Below, piece after piece: positions 13,001 to 22,375 of a stretch of DNA of 64,000 bases. Within the stretch, counting starts at the first letter, position 1. Every line of letters starts with the position of its first letter. Under the pieces are notes generated by a model. The model searched no databases, had not been told where the DNA came from, and saw only the letters and a program-made list of their open reading frames with translations. Source of the stretch: Helicoverpa zea (taxonomy: Eukaryota > Arthropoda > Insecta > Lepidoptera > Noctuidae); NCBI RefSeq assembly GCF_022581195.2, contig NC_061466.1, forward strand, positions 2,170,001 through 2,234,000, given 5' to 3'. The position numbers and the translations under genes are program-made.

Positions 13001-16000
13001 AGGATCAAAGGGTGATGATTTTCATGTAGAAATTTTGGCAGATTTTAGGTTTTATTGTGAATTGATTGAGTGGTTTTTTAAGTAATTTTAGAGTGTTGCT
13101 GTTTTATGTTGTTGTTTGATTGCGATTATTTTAACAATGGGGGCTTGTTTTTAATATTATGAGTCATATTTTTTTATACATATCATTACTAATTAATGAA
13201 TCAATTACATTCCTATTTTTAAAGTCTTAATTTGATTTTTTGAAAACGGCCCACAATACTGTTTTATTCTCTATTTTGATAAACACTTTTCTGGAACAAA
13301 AGTCCAAATTCAACTTTAATGACCATTATGAATCACTGAATAAAACACATACAACATGACATACACCAATCACAGCTCAAGCTATCAATCTCTAATATAG
13401 TAAAGACAGACGGACAACATTTGCTGTGTAATTAACTGTGAGGTTGTAAATCAGCCACTTTACTTTGACAACTACAAGGATCAACTTGATGTACTGACGC
13501 GGCAGTACCACAGACTACATAAATAATAGACAGGACTTATTGAATAGATTGGAGACAATTGTATTTATACTCTATTGATTAGTTTTAATTCTTTTCTTAC
13601 ATTTACCTATATATTTTTGTGATTTATTTTATTTAGTAACGGTCATTTCCAATATTCTGTGTAACTGTTGTTTTGATAACTACAGGTAGAAATTTGACAC
13701 TTGTATGGAGATAAAGGTCTAAATTATATGTCTTGTAAGTGAATAGATAGATTGTTGGGATCGGTTACAAATATGTGTGAGAAAAAGATCTAAGGGACCG
13801 TTTGTAAAGAACATATGATAATAATTAACTCAACATTAAAAAGCTAATTTTCAACACCAACAAAAAAGGAAGCCATCTTTATAAAAATATTCATCTTTAT
13901 TTTTTCCCCTTACATTATTAAAACGCCTTGCTCAATTAATTTTGTTTTAAGACAAGCTGACTGAAGTTACCGTACTTTTGTATTCAGAGTAAATAGCATT
14001 AATTTTACAAAGACATTTCACTCACCTGTTCACTGAAAAGATATGGGAAATGGTCTGTCTATTACAGAATAATATCTACTAAAATGTGACGTTGTCTTGA
14101 CATAGGGCTATTTGATTGATTGAATCTCAGTTGAAGTAGGTATCCACTAGTGCTTCAGTTTGTGTCTGCAACATAGACTTTATCGTTAAGTAAACAATAA
14201 TAGGGGAAGCATATTCTTTATTCTTTATAAAATGAACACTGTATAACATACTGAACTCTAATAAAAAATTGAGTATGCCTTTTTTAGTTTCTCTATCAAA
14301 ATATTTACTTACTTCCTAGCTGCCTTGCTTAATGCTTTGACCAAGATACTGATAAATAATAGTATGCTAGACAGATGGATGTTAAAGGCAATTCATTAAA
14401 CGAACCCCTGTATTTTTTTTCCATTAGAATAACATTACCATATACCCTTTAATTAGACTTTCTTTTCATATTATGTGGTTTTCTTACATAAGACTTCTTA
14501 GTTCTAACACTCGGTTTGATGTTCCAGCGCTGACGGTAACTACGAGGTGACGATAATGACGAAAGCGATCCTGCATCACGACGGGAAGGTTGTGTGGAAG
14601 CCGCCAGCGATCTACAAGTCCTTCTGTGAAATAGACGTCGAGTACTTCCCGTTTGACGAGCAGACCTGCTTCATGAAGTTCGGCTCTTGGAGTTATGATG
14701 GTTACATGGTGAGTTTGGTCCATATTTCTATGTTAATATTATAAAGTGGACCTATTTGAAAAAAAAACTTTCATTATTAGATAGCCCATTTATCAGAAAC
14801 ACTGGTAGTTTTAAGGCTACTTTCTATCTGGGACCGCTGAGTAGCTCCTATAGGACACGGGTTAAATCGCTAGTACCAGTTTTTTTACCGTTTTTTTTTT
14901 TGTTTATAAATAAACAACATGGCAAAAGTATACCAAAGCAAACAGTGAACAAATATTATTTTAAGTTGTAGCTGAAGCTATTTAAGTCTGCTGGGCGATA
15001 TTATAATAGATCTCGCTGATAAGGTACCTTTAACATATAAAATAGGTGGGTATTATTACTCTGTTGTTCTAATCTTTTGACATCAGTTAATTTAGCTACA
15101 CCCTGGCTTACTTTATCCTGTAGTAAAGTGTTTCTATGCCTTTATAATTCCAACTCTAGCAGACTGCGACCAACTAAAGCAGTCTATATTGTACATAATG
15201 GCCTACCTTGGCACTTACCTCTTGCTGAATTACTAACGGCTCCGATAAATAACTGATATATACGGATATAGCGATGGATGTTGAAATTGTGCCAAAGTGA
15301 GCCATTCGCTACAGAACCCATAAGAGTTTACTGAGAGCAATGCTTCACAGCCGTATTGAGGTGCACTATTTATTTTGTTAAAAGGATTGAAAAACTATTG
15401 CTCACGACACGCTCTTTTACACACAGTTTATCAATTTGTTTGACTTTCTAGCTGTAATTATAATATTTTTACTATTTGGTACTTCTTTATCGTAAAGTGT
15501 ATTTATATCAGGATCAGATTGGCGTAAGGCTTAGGCCCTAAGCTATATTAGTTAACTTATCGCGTATGGGAAGAATAGTTTGCTCTGGAATCTTGTTTGG
15601 CTTGTAACTTATACCTACATACGTTTTTTTTTCTTTAAACGGTGCCGGAACTATTTTGACACTTAAAAAAAAAAAAATACGCTACAAGTTACAAAATTGA
15701 CGCAACGTAAAGTATCTACAGTCAGCAATAAAATCTTAAACCAATAACATGCATATTGAATGAATTGGGTGTGACGTCACGTTACACCCGTATGTCCATA
15801 CAAAATGACATTCATGGGAAACTGACGACGAAATGATTGAATCAAAATGTGATTTTATGCATTGCCGACAAATTTTTATTTTTTGTACGAATAAATTGTA
15901 TTATAACGGTGTAATAATGGGTCTTTTTTATAGGGATTATTTTGAAAATTCTTGTTTGTTATTATTTGAAAATAATAGGATGGTTTGTAATCGGAATTTT

Positions 16001-19000
16001 CTAAAGAGAATTTTTATGATGATTTTTTACTTTTTATAAAAAAATCCAATTCCAATTTCAGTAAAAATAAAAACTTCCAAAATTCTTTTCAAAACTATCT
16101 CAAAAATCTGTCAGCAAAAAAATATTTTCGCTGAAGAACCAAATTTTTCATAAAAGGCTCTCAGCTTCTAATAAAATTGTATGAAACAAAAAAAAATGGC
16201 GGCTTAAACGAATTTCGTCGCGAAACGCTTAGAGCGAATGTAATCGAATTCCTTGCAAAAAGCCTTTTCCAATACTTAGTGTCAAGAGAAATATTTATTA
16301 TATCGTTCTGTGTATATAAATATTTGGAGATACTTGGGTATACAATCTGTAGTGTAATATTATGTGATAGTTGTCGATATATCAGTGAGAGGCGTTTGAT
16401 GGATCGAGAAAAAATATTTATGATTTCGAAATAATATCACTTGAAGAGGTTTGTCTATAAATATCTTCCCTCTGCAAATAAATTTATACCTTGTATGACT
16501 TTTTGCTATACAAAATTGTGTACCAACTTTGTCAAGCGCCTATAGTACATTAAAAGCAACACTACAGTCCCATTCTGACAACTTTACCTACATGTTTTGG
16601 TTTTTGATTTTGACGTTTATATACTTATGTACTTTCTCAGTAGCAAAACTCGAAATAGCTAACATATTGGCTTAAAATAATTTGTTGGTTGTAACTGGTA
16701 TATAGACAAGAACAAGCGAGATCAAGATTCCGTAGAACTACATACCACCATGTTTAGAAAACTTTCTCCTCTCAGACTGAACAGGAAAAAACATACTCGA
16801 ATGAAAAACGAGAAGTGTTTCAAAGACTTTGTAACTGTACGCTCAAAACAGACGCATTCATCTATCCCACTAAGGAGCCTAATAAATCCGTGGTCACCTA
16901 CTTTCACATAAATAAAGGCTCGGCTTACATCTGCACAAGGGAATTCAGGTGTTCTCCATCCCCAACCTTCTCTGGATAGTTGAGTAAGATACCAATAACA
17001 GCTATTTGTAAAGCTTCGCGTGAATGGTCTGATTCCTTAATAACGGATAGCCGTATTTCGGCTGTTTTGTTATGCTCCGTTTTCAAACAGTCTCACTCTT
17101 TTAGGAGCATTTGATGTCTCTATTTTGGCGTTGAATGGGATGGTATTATTAACTGTCTGTCATTTGTTTGGTCCTTTAATGGATTCTGATATTGCGTATA
17201 AATGAAAAGGGTAACTGAATGGCTGATTTATTTATTGAACACCCACTTGCTAGAGGAGTTTAATTTGTGAACGTGTTAGTCACTGAAGTAAATAATATTT
17301 CATACGACGCAACATTTTAGCGAGGACACTATTTTTGACACAATTCTGATTAACCTTTCTTTTTCAGGTGGACTTGAGGCACTTGAAACAGACGCCAGAC
17401 TCAGACCGCATAGGGATGGGCATCGATCTGTCGGAGTACTACATCTCTGTAGAATGGGATATCATGCGAGTACCCGCAACGAGGAACGAGAAATTCTACT
17501 CCTGCTGCGAAGAACCGTACCCTGACATCATCTTTAACATCACGCTCAGAAGAAAAACCCTCTTCTACACGGTCAACCTCATCATCCCTTGCGTCGGAAT
17601 CTCATTCCTCTCAGTCCTCGTCTTCTACTTACCCTCAGATTCTGGAGAGAAGATCTCACTCTGTATTTCGATCCTCCTGTCGTTGACCGTGTTCTTCTTG
17701 CTGTTAGCCGAAATTATTCCTCCAACATCACTGACAGTCCCCTTGTTAGGAAAATATTTGTTATTCACTATGATGCTAGTTACATTATCAGTAGTTGTCA
17801 CTATCGTGGTGCTAAACATAAATTTTAGGTCGCCAGTCACCCACCACATGGCCCCGTGGGTGCGGAAAGTCTTTATAGATTTTTTACCCAAAATATTGTG
17901 TATACAGAGGCCAGAGAAACCGCCCGATGACGACGATGATAACGATAAACCAAGCGAGGTAAGAAATATTGATTCTGCAATAAATCACCAACATCACGAA
18001 ATAAGAACTGAACCGGAACACATCCCTGCGTACATCATTAATCATCCGAGAGACTTCGGCGTTTATCTTACACCAAGACTGGAATAAACCTCACAGGCTT
18101 GGAGCGTTTTAATTAAATTTGTAAAATAAAAGCTTTCACAAATGAAGTTCTTCAGAGGGAATCTCTTTCAGTACGAAAAAACAACACGGCGCCTTTTCTC
18201 ATTGAGTTTCCTCCATTCAAAACATTTTCCATCGGAACGGATTCAATACAAACAGAACGCTATTACAGCGGAGTCGAAGCCGCCCTTAACAATAACCATT
18301 TTAATTGTCCTCAGCCGCGGGACTCTTCTGGGAAACGCTCCTTTCAACGATATTCTAAATCCATTGTGCTCTGTGTGTATCGCAAAAATATCGCTTCCAG
18401 CCCAATTTCATTCCATTTCGATTTTCCTTTATTACTCAACGCCGGGCAGGCTTAACGAGCGCGCGCGGCCTCCGTTATTTATGTTCCCCTGGTGGCTGCG
18501 GACGGATCGCGCGATATATACGATGCCAGCAGGCACGGCCCGAGCCGAAACCTCCACTCCCGCCTAATTGTGTGCCGGCTTAAGCTGCGTCGATACACTG
18601 GCCCTCGCGGAACGCGCACTGACGTTTTAATCTCCTGGCATTTCATCCGACGCCCATTATTGCACAGAACGACCTTTAACTCTACTCTCATTTTCTTTGA
18701 TTGACTTACATGTTCCTTTTACTGTTGTTTAATTGAATTTTCTTTTCAGATACTCACGGATGTCTTCGGCCCGGATGACATGGACGGGAAGTTCAAAGAG
18801 TGGGGATGCGAAGAGTATGAACTTCCAGGCATGCCTCCATCCCCACCACCTCCGCCTGGAGGTGATGATGAACTATTTTCTCCACCTCCAGGTTCTCCGT
18901 GTCGATTAGACTTAGATGATGGTAGCCCATCTCTAGAAAAACCTTACGTGAGAGAGATGGAAAAGACAATAGAAGGTTCTAGGTTTATTGCGCAGCATGT

Positions 19001-19315
19001 CAAAAATAAGGATAAGTTTGAAAGTGTAAGTATTCCATAGCCATATTTTTGGTAAACTAATCCATAAATGCCTACTGTTCTCACAAATAATATTATTTCT
19101 AGGTGGAGGATGACTGGAAGTATGTAGCGATGGTGTTGGATAGAATCTTCCTGTTCCTGTTCACGATAGCTTGCGTGCTGGGTACGGCGCTCATCATATT
19201 CAGAGCTCCGACCTTCTACGACAACACGAAGCCTATAGACATTCTGTACTCAAAGATTGCCAAGAAGAAGTTGGAGCTGCTGAAGATGGGCTCGGAAGGG
19301 GACCCGGGTCTCTGA
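1020..19315 (+). CDS. nAChRalpha1: Nicotinic acetylcholine receptor alpha subunit, alpha1 (ALS)-like; 3' six coding exons, 5' partial
   Basis: CDS is join(1020..1064, 9415..9524, 14528..14708, 17368..17958, 18750..19025, 19103..19315). The exons sum to 1416 bases in one frame, about 471 residues plus TGA; signal peptide and first exons lie upstream of the window. The product is a subunit of the pentameric cation channel gated by acetylcholine in the neuronal plasma membrane. In order one sees TTNVWVEQEW (loop D region), WLPDIVLYN (loop A), the Cys-loop C-x13-C, GSWSYDGY (loop B), YSCCEEPYPD (vicinal cysteines that define an alpha subunit), TM1-TM3, a proline/acid-rich cytoplasmic loop, an amphipathic helix and TM4. 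VDLRHLKQT after loop B and the C-terminal KIAKKKLELLKMG fit insect alpha1 better than other alphas; assignment within the alpha1/alpha2 pair is from memory. The 45/110/181-bp exon sizes are usual for insect receptors. Every junction has GT donor and AG acceptor. Confidence 0.9.
4313..4410. repeat. RTE-like LINE 3' tail fragment
   Basis: Contains 'acgtcccgtgggaactac' followed by 'cataggctatccaacactg', phrases typical of the 3' ends of RTE-type LINE copies scattered through lepidopteran genomes. The copy is short and decayed. A related fragment lies at 28733-28870. Confidence 0.5.
4853..5180 (-). pseudogene. Probable processed pseudogene related to RNase H2 subunit C
   Basis: On the minus strand one frame reads ...ARDLFTNV, then TAG (5119-5117), then DSNGIVAEEAF and about 20 codons later TITLPEGYNGIVLSQQ, ending in TGA at 4855-4853. 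The order 'YFTN...SNG...F.G.PL.G....LPEGY.G.VL' is how I remember RNase H2 subunit C, the non-catalytic partner in the enzyme removing ribonucleotides from DNA:RNA hybrids. No introns are visible, the frame has an internal stop and similarity fades at both ends, so this reads as a dead, probably retroposed, copy. The identification rests on motif memory only; an unrelated decayed gene is possible. Confidence 0.42.
7720..7800. repeat. Decayed RTE-like LINE tail fragment
   Basis: Contains 'aaaccgcgttccatgagaac' followed by 'aactactccgtgcaccc' and 'agctatccaa', a degraded version of the 'cgcgtcccgtgggaactac' tail seen better preserved at 59700. Confidence 0.4.
8330..8490 (+). mobile_element. LTR-retrotransposon relic: LTR end plus tRNA-Lys-type primer binding site
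   Basis: The string 'tggcgcccaacgtgggac' at about 8469-8486 nearly matches the complement of the 3' end of insect tRNA-Lys (CUU), the primer of gypsy-type elements. A stretch beginning 'tgtaatgtactgtaac' near 8335 could be the 5' end of the adjoining LTR. No gag or pol coding sequence follows, so only a remnant is present. The LTR limits are inferred. Confidence 0.4.
9415..9524 (+). CDS. nAChRalpha1: nAChR alpha1 exon (110 bp)
   Basis: Encodes EWNDYKLKWNPDDYGG... to WLPDIVLYNN, including the conserved WNP and the loop A region (WLPDIVLYN). Acceptor 'gttgcag' and donor 'gtgagt'. Ends in phase 2; the codon AAC is completed by the first base of the exon at 14528. Confidence 0.93.
9525..14527 (+). 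other. Intron of the receptor gene (5.0 kb)
   Basis: Mostly unique AT-rich DNA. The clear structure is the duplicated 129-bp block with a hairpin at 11554-11829. A more GC-balanced patch at about 10600-10960 has no recognisable product. tRNA-like box motifs near 12216, 12341 and 12881 do not add up to a tRNA gene. Confidence 0.55.
11554..11829. repeat. 129-bp direct duplication joined by a perfect 20-bp hairpin
   Basis: Bases 11554-11682 are repeated at 11701-11829, by eye identical. The 18-base joint turns the end of copy 1 into a hairpin: arm 'aactttaaatattctacaac' (11652-11671), 7-base loop, and its exact reverse complement (11679-11698). Direct repeat plus palindrome at one joint is what a replication template-switch leaves. 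The identity of the copies suggests a recent event. Confidence 0.85.
14528..14708 (+). CDS. nAChRalpha1: nAChR alpha1 exon (181 bp), Cys-loop
   Basis: Encodes NADGNYEVTIMTKAILHH... to GSWSYDGYM. It contains the Cys-loop (C-EIDVEYFPFDEQT-C, 13 residues between cysteines), which couples binding to gating, and the loop B tryptophan in GSWSYDG. Acceptor 'ttccag', donor 'gtgagt'. Completes the split codon from the previous exon and ends in phase 0. Confidence 0.94.
14709..17367 (+). other. Intron of the receptor gene (2.66 kb)
   Basis: AT-rich. An RTE-like LINE fragment in opposite orientation lies at about 14815-14875 ('gggaccgctgagtagctcc'). A 10-bp palindrome 'gtgacgtcac' near 15772, resembling a cAMP-response element, sits between 'gggt' and 'ttacaccc'. 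The rest shows nothing recognisable. Confidence 0.5.
14815..14875. repeat. RTE-like LINE tail fragment
   Basis: Reads 'tatctgggaccgctgagt' then 'agctcctataggacacgggt', the reverse orientation of the 'acccgcgtcccgtgggagct' tail found at 59700. Short decayed copy inside the receptor intron. Confidence 0.45.
17368..17958 (+). CDS. nAChRalpha1: nAChR alpha1 exon (591 bp): loop C, TM1-TM3
   Basis: Encodes 197 residues from VDLRHLKQTPDSDR to DNDKPSE. It has the loop C vicinal cysteines in EKFYSCCEEPYPD, a glycosylation-type FNIT, TM1 (LFYTVNLIIPCVGISFLSVL), the pore-lining TM2 after SGEKISL with the EIIPPTS end, TM3, and the start of the cytoplasmic loop with an acidic run PPDDDDDNDK. Acceptor 'tttttcag', donor 'gtaaga', phase 0 at both ends. 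If the donor is not used, the frame stays open for 43 more codons to TAA at 18085. Confidence 0.95.
17959..18749 (+). other. Intron between the TM3 exon and the cytoplasmic-loop exon, with a GC-rich island
   Basis: The first part extends the upstream frame to TAA at 18085-18087 and is followed by AATAAA at 18083 and 18125. The middle, about 18230-18680, is much richer in GC and CpG than other introns here ('cgagcgcgcgcggcctccg' near 18456) and is open in more than one frame on both strands. I see no protein domain there; a conserved non-coding or regulatory element is more likely than an exon. Confidence 0.5.
18125..18130 (+). terminator. Candidate intronic poly(A) signal AATAAA
   Basis: AATAAA lies 38 bases after the TAA that ends the open read-through of the TM1-TM3 exon. 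It could terminate a short transcript encoding a receptor without TM4; use is unproven. Confidence 0.3.
18750..19025 (+). CDS. nAChRalpha1: nAChR alpha1 exon (276 bp): cytoplasmic M3-M4 loop
   Basis: Encodes 92 residues from ILTDVFGPDDMDGKF to NKDKFES. It has a proline-rich stretch (GMPPSPPPPPGGDDELFSPP), then EKPYVREMEKTIEGSRFIAQ, the conserved amphipathic helix before TM4. LTDV, the EKPY segment and FIAQHVKNKDKFE match what I recall of alpha1; the proline/acidic part is variable between species. Acceptor 'ttttcag', donor 'gtaagt'; phase 0. Confidence 0.92.
19103..19315 (+). CDS. nAChRalpha1: nAChR alpha1 terminal coding exon: TM4 and C-terminus
   Basis: Follows a 77-bp intron (acceptor 'tttctag'). 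Encodes VEDDWKYVAMVLDRIFL, TM4 (FLFLFTIACVLGTALIIF) and the extracellular tail ending KMGSEGDPGL, then TGA at 19313-19315. The KIAKKKLELLKMGSE tail is the best single indicator of alpha1 identity. Confidence 0.95.
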   Translation: MEDDWKYVAMVLDRIFLFLFTIACVLGTALIIFRAPTFYDNTKPIDILYSKIAKKKLELLKMGSEGDPGL

Positions 19316-19325
19316 AATTCGTCTT

Positions 19326-19408
19326 ACGTCTTCGGCCACTCGCCGCCGAAGACGTTCTGGGAGTTGATCGTCATGTGGTGGCATGGATGATCAATTTAAG
19401 ACTCCCAG
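19326..19408 (+). promoter_or_regulatory. Two adjacent hairpins at the start of the receptor 3'UTR
   Basis: Eleven bases after the stop, 'acgtcttcggc' (19326-19336) pairs perfectly with 'gccgaagacgt' (19345-19355) around an 8-base loop. Immediately after, 'ctgggagt' (19357-19364) pairs with 'actcccag' (19401-19408), with an inner 'tgatc'/'gatca' pairing (19365-19369 with 19389-19393). A cis-acting mRNA structure is possible; function is inferred only. Confidence 0.5.
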
Positions 19409-20005
19409 TTGGGGAATGTGAGGCGAGAACTATGTGTTTTAGTGCTGTGTGTGGTGCCAAGCGCCCGGTGCGCCCATGGACGTGAACACGCCGTAAGCGT
19501 ATCCTAAGCCGTCTTTTTATATAGAATCATTACAGTCGATGTGAAACTGTCCGTCGATGTTCGATTGTCGCAGCGACCTCAAGCAACGGCCGTTTTGTGT
19601 TGACGCCGGATCTGCCATAACTATTTTTATATTAGAATCGCTGTATTGAACGTTTATACTTTAAGCGGAACGTATTGGTTTACAATTATTCAACGGAACG
19701 ATTTTTTTTCGAGTAATAATTTGATACGAGCGCACAAACATTGTACAGATTATCTTTAGGTGTTTGTATTAATTTCTTGCGATAGTCGTATTCATTTGGG
19801 ATGGTAACAAACATAAATAATGTAATAGATTACTAAATATAAGATTTACTTCGAATAAATCGAGCTCAAATTCGTATGTGTAAGTAATGTAAAGTGGTAA
19901 TATTCAATGAAAAGTCGATTAGAGTCAGACATTTATAATAATAGTTACGTGCAAACGTCCTCGATGAGAGCCGGACTATGTAGATTATGTACTAAAGTAT
20001 TATGA

Positions 20006-20011
20006 AATAAA
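20006..20011 (+). terminator. Candidate poly(A) signal of the receptor gene
   Basis: AATAAA about 690 bases after the receptor stop codon. Further AATAAA motifs occur downstream, for example around 21050 and 21105, so longer 3'UTR forms are possible. Confidence 0.4.
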
Positions 20012-22317
20012 ATTTGAATTATACATTATATAATATTTGATAAACTGCGTACTCGCGTAAAAATCATAAGGACAATATCGATACTGACGAAATGTAATAA
20101 TTTCCCTTTTGTAGTATGTCATAAGGGGCTGTAGATACAGTTAGGTTTAAAGCCTAGTCATCAGTATAGTAAGACACTCATCATAATGCCAGATAGTCAC
20201 ATCGCGATCGTGATAATCTATGAATAGATATAATTATTTGTGTAACACAATTGACTGCCAATTGTAAGAGTTAAACATTTTTATAAAGATCGGGTATTCT
20301 TAGGTAGATCGATAACTTGTTTTATTAGATTTTTTAAAACGGAGTGCCAAACCCATTCTACGTTACATAGACAAGATACGTTCGCGAGTCAATGATGTTG
20401 ATTTTCTATATGCGCTAACTTAATTGCCGTCAGAAGTATCTTTTGGATTCGCTTAAATATATTATCATGTATTTATAAGTAAAACGAATGCTTGCCCAAA
20501 ATGTAACGACTGATCAATTCACTTTCTTAAAGCTTAAGTTCCACTGCAGCCGATGAGGCGCGTCACACTTCTTCCGTAATGATAATATTAACAGTATTTT
20601 CACTATAAAACTTAGAGTACAGGGTAAATTTAGTACACAAATGTCTCCTGATTTATATTTCTCACAAATTTTCACCGAATGTAAAGTCTTTACTCACTTA
20701 TTGGCACTTTACCACTAACACTATTAGATAATAAATCATTGTTGAGGTTTGTGACTTTAGTAAGTAAATTAGGTAACATTATATTAATTTGTACCTAGAT
20801 TAGACTCGTGTTAGATGTTACCTTTCGTTCTTGAAGTCATGACTCACTATTGTGTTGATATTACTTATGATTTCAGTCGGGCGCAGTACGCGTCGTTACC
20901 TCACTTCAACCCATTCTGTAGGATATTTGTAGCAGTCTAAAGTAATAAAAAAAATATTTCGAGCCGCGTATTTGATATGTCAAAGTAAATCATGATAATG
21001 TTTATTAGGTAATAACTTAGATAAAACTCAGAGTTATTGATATTAATGATGAATAAAATCCACAGCGAGCAGTTAGGAAAACAGGGATGGATAATGTAAA
21101 ATTAATAAAAAAAATAAAAAACTAATTGTTTTGTGTGGTTCGTCTTTGTAATTATAAGTGTTACTGAATGTGTATAGCTGTTTGTGTCGAGGGTAACGCG
21201 TAAAATGGCTAGTCTAGACTTAGATACGTAATAAACTAGAAAACGGTCTAACGTATTAGACGTTGTGGAAAGCTCGCTAAAGGTTGATCGATAATATTAG
21301 CAGAAGTTTACAGTAACCGCTGTATCACATACGAACTGGCTCTAAAGGAATTATTGGATGGAATTGTAACGTATCCTCACTTAATTAATTTTTCTAATTG
21401 AAACATTCACGTGGGTGGGGTAATAAAAAGTAGGAACGTGCTATTGCACCGCCGAAATACACCAATTTAGTGTTATAATAATAACTATTAATCAATAATG
21501 GTTAGTTAAGTCCACTGGCTTGGCACACAGTTCCGTAATCATCCCGACTTTTATTGTAGATATTTGCTAGATAAAACGGTCTGTTGTTATTTTTATATAA
21601 CTGCAAATAATATAGTTAGATTTTCTATAACACCATAGAATAATGTTAAGGATCGAGTGAAGTTCAGTATGGGATGTTAGAAGTAAGCAACATGTATATA
21701 CTTGGCGTGAAATGGAGAAACGTGTAGCTAGATTGGAAGTGGGTTTGTCTTCGAGTTCTTGCAACGACACAATAGTTTCATACAAATAACTCGCCTTGGT
21801 TAACTGCAAGTTTTGCGGTCGTATACTGTCGAAATCAATGAGCTATGTCAATACAACGATTTATGGCCCAGTAAGTATACGTGAACGTTAATTTTGATCC
21901 AATTAATTTCTCTTTTACAGACTTAACGGACTCTGATTTTTGTATTTAAAAAGAAAAAATAGAAATGAAATATAGAAATGAAAATCATATTTAAAGATTA
22001 CATAAAATCACATATTTTATGTGTAAGGTGACCTTTACTTCTACGGGCACATTCACAACGTTGGCGTAAACATATTGCAACTATGACTAAAGACGAATAG
22101 TAAAGATCTTAGTAGCTATTACTCATTAAAACTTTTAAGTAGTCACAAAAAATTAGGTACGTCAGCCCTAAATTGTTAACGTTATCGTCAAAAGCATTCG
22201 AAAATAAAATTTGATGTGATTAAAGAAAACCTTTACCTGTGTTAAACAAGTCTTGTACCAAAAAGTTAAAAAGACATCTACAAGATTTCTGTCGTCAGGC
22301 TTGTATGATTATTTCAT

Positions 22318-22375
22318 CATGTCAGCCGTAGAACGTCCACTGCTGTAAAAAAATCCCTCTTTGATTTGCAAAAGG
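22318..22375 (+). repeat. Lepidopteran LINE-tail fragment
   Basis: Contains 'catgtcagccgtagaacgtc' followed by 'cactgctgtaaaaaaatccc'. This resembles the widespread lepidopteran repeat reading roughly 'cagccgatggacgtccactgctgg'. Short and diverged. Confidence 0.5.

Noticed and set aside
15760..15790. CRE-like palindrome 'gtgacgtcac' as a promoter site
   Set aside because: Deep inside an intron with no associated start site; a single 10-bp palindrome is weak evidence.
18142..18567. Open frame of 141 codons on + in the receptor intron
   Set aside because: No domain, no splice context in frame with the receptor; it results from the GC-rich island having few stop codons. Kept only as an island finding.
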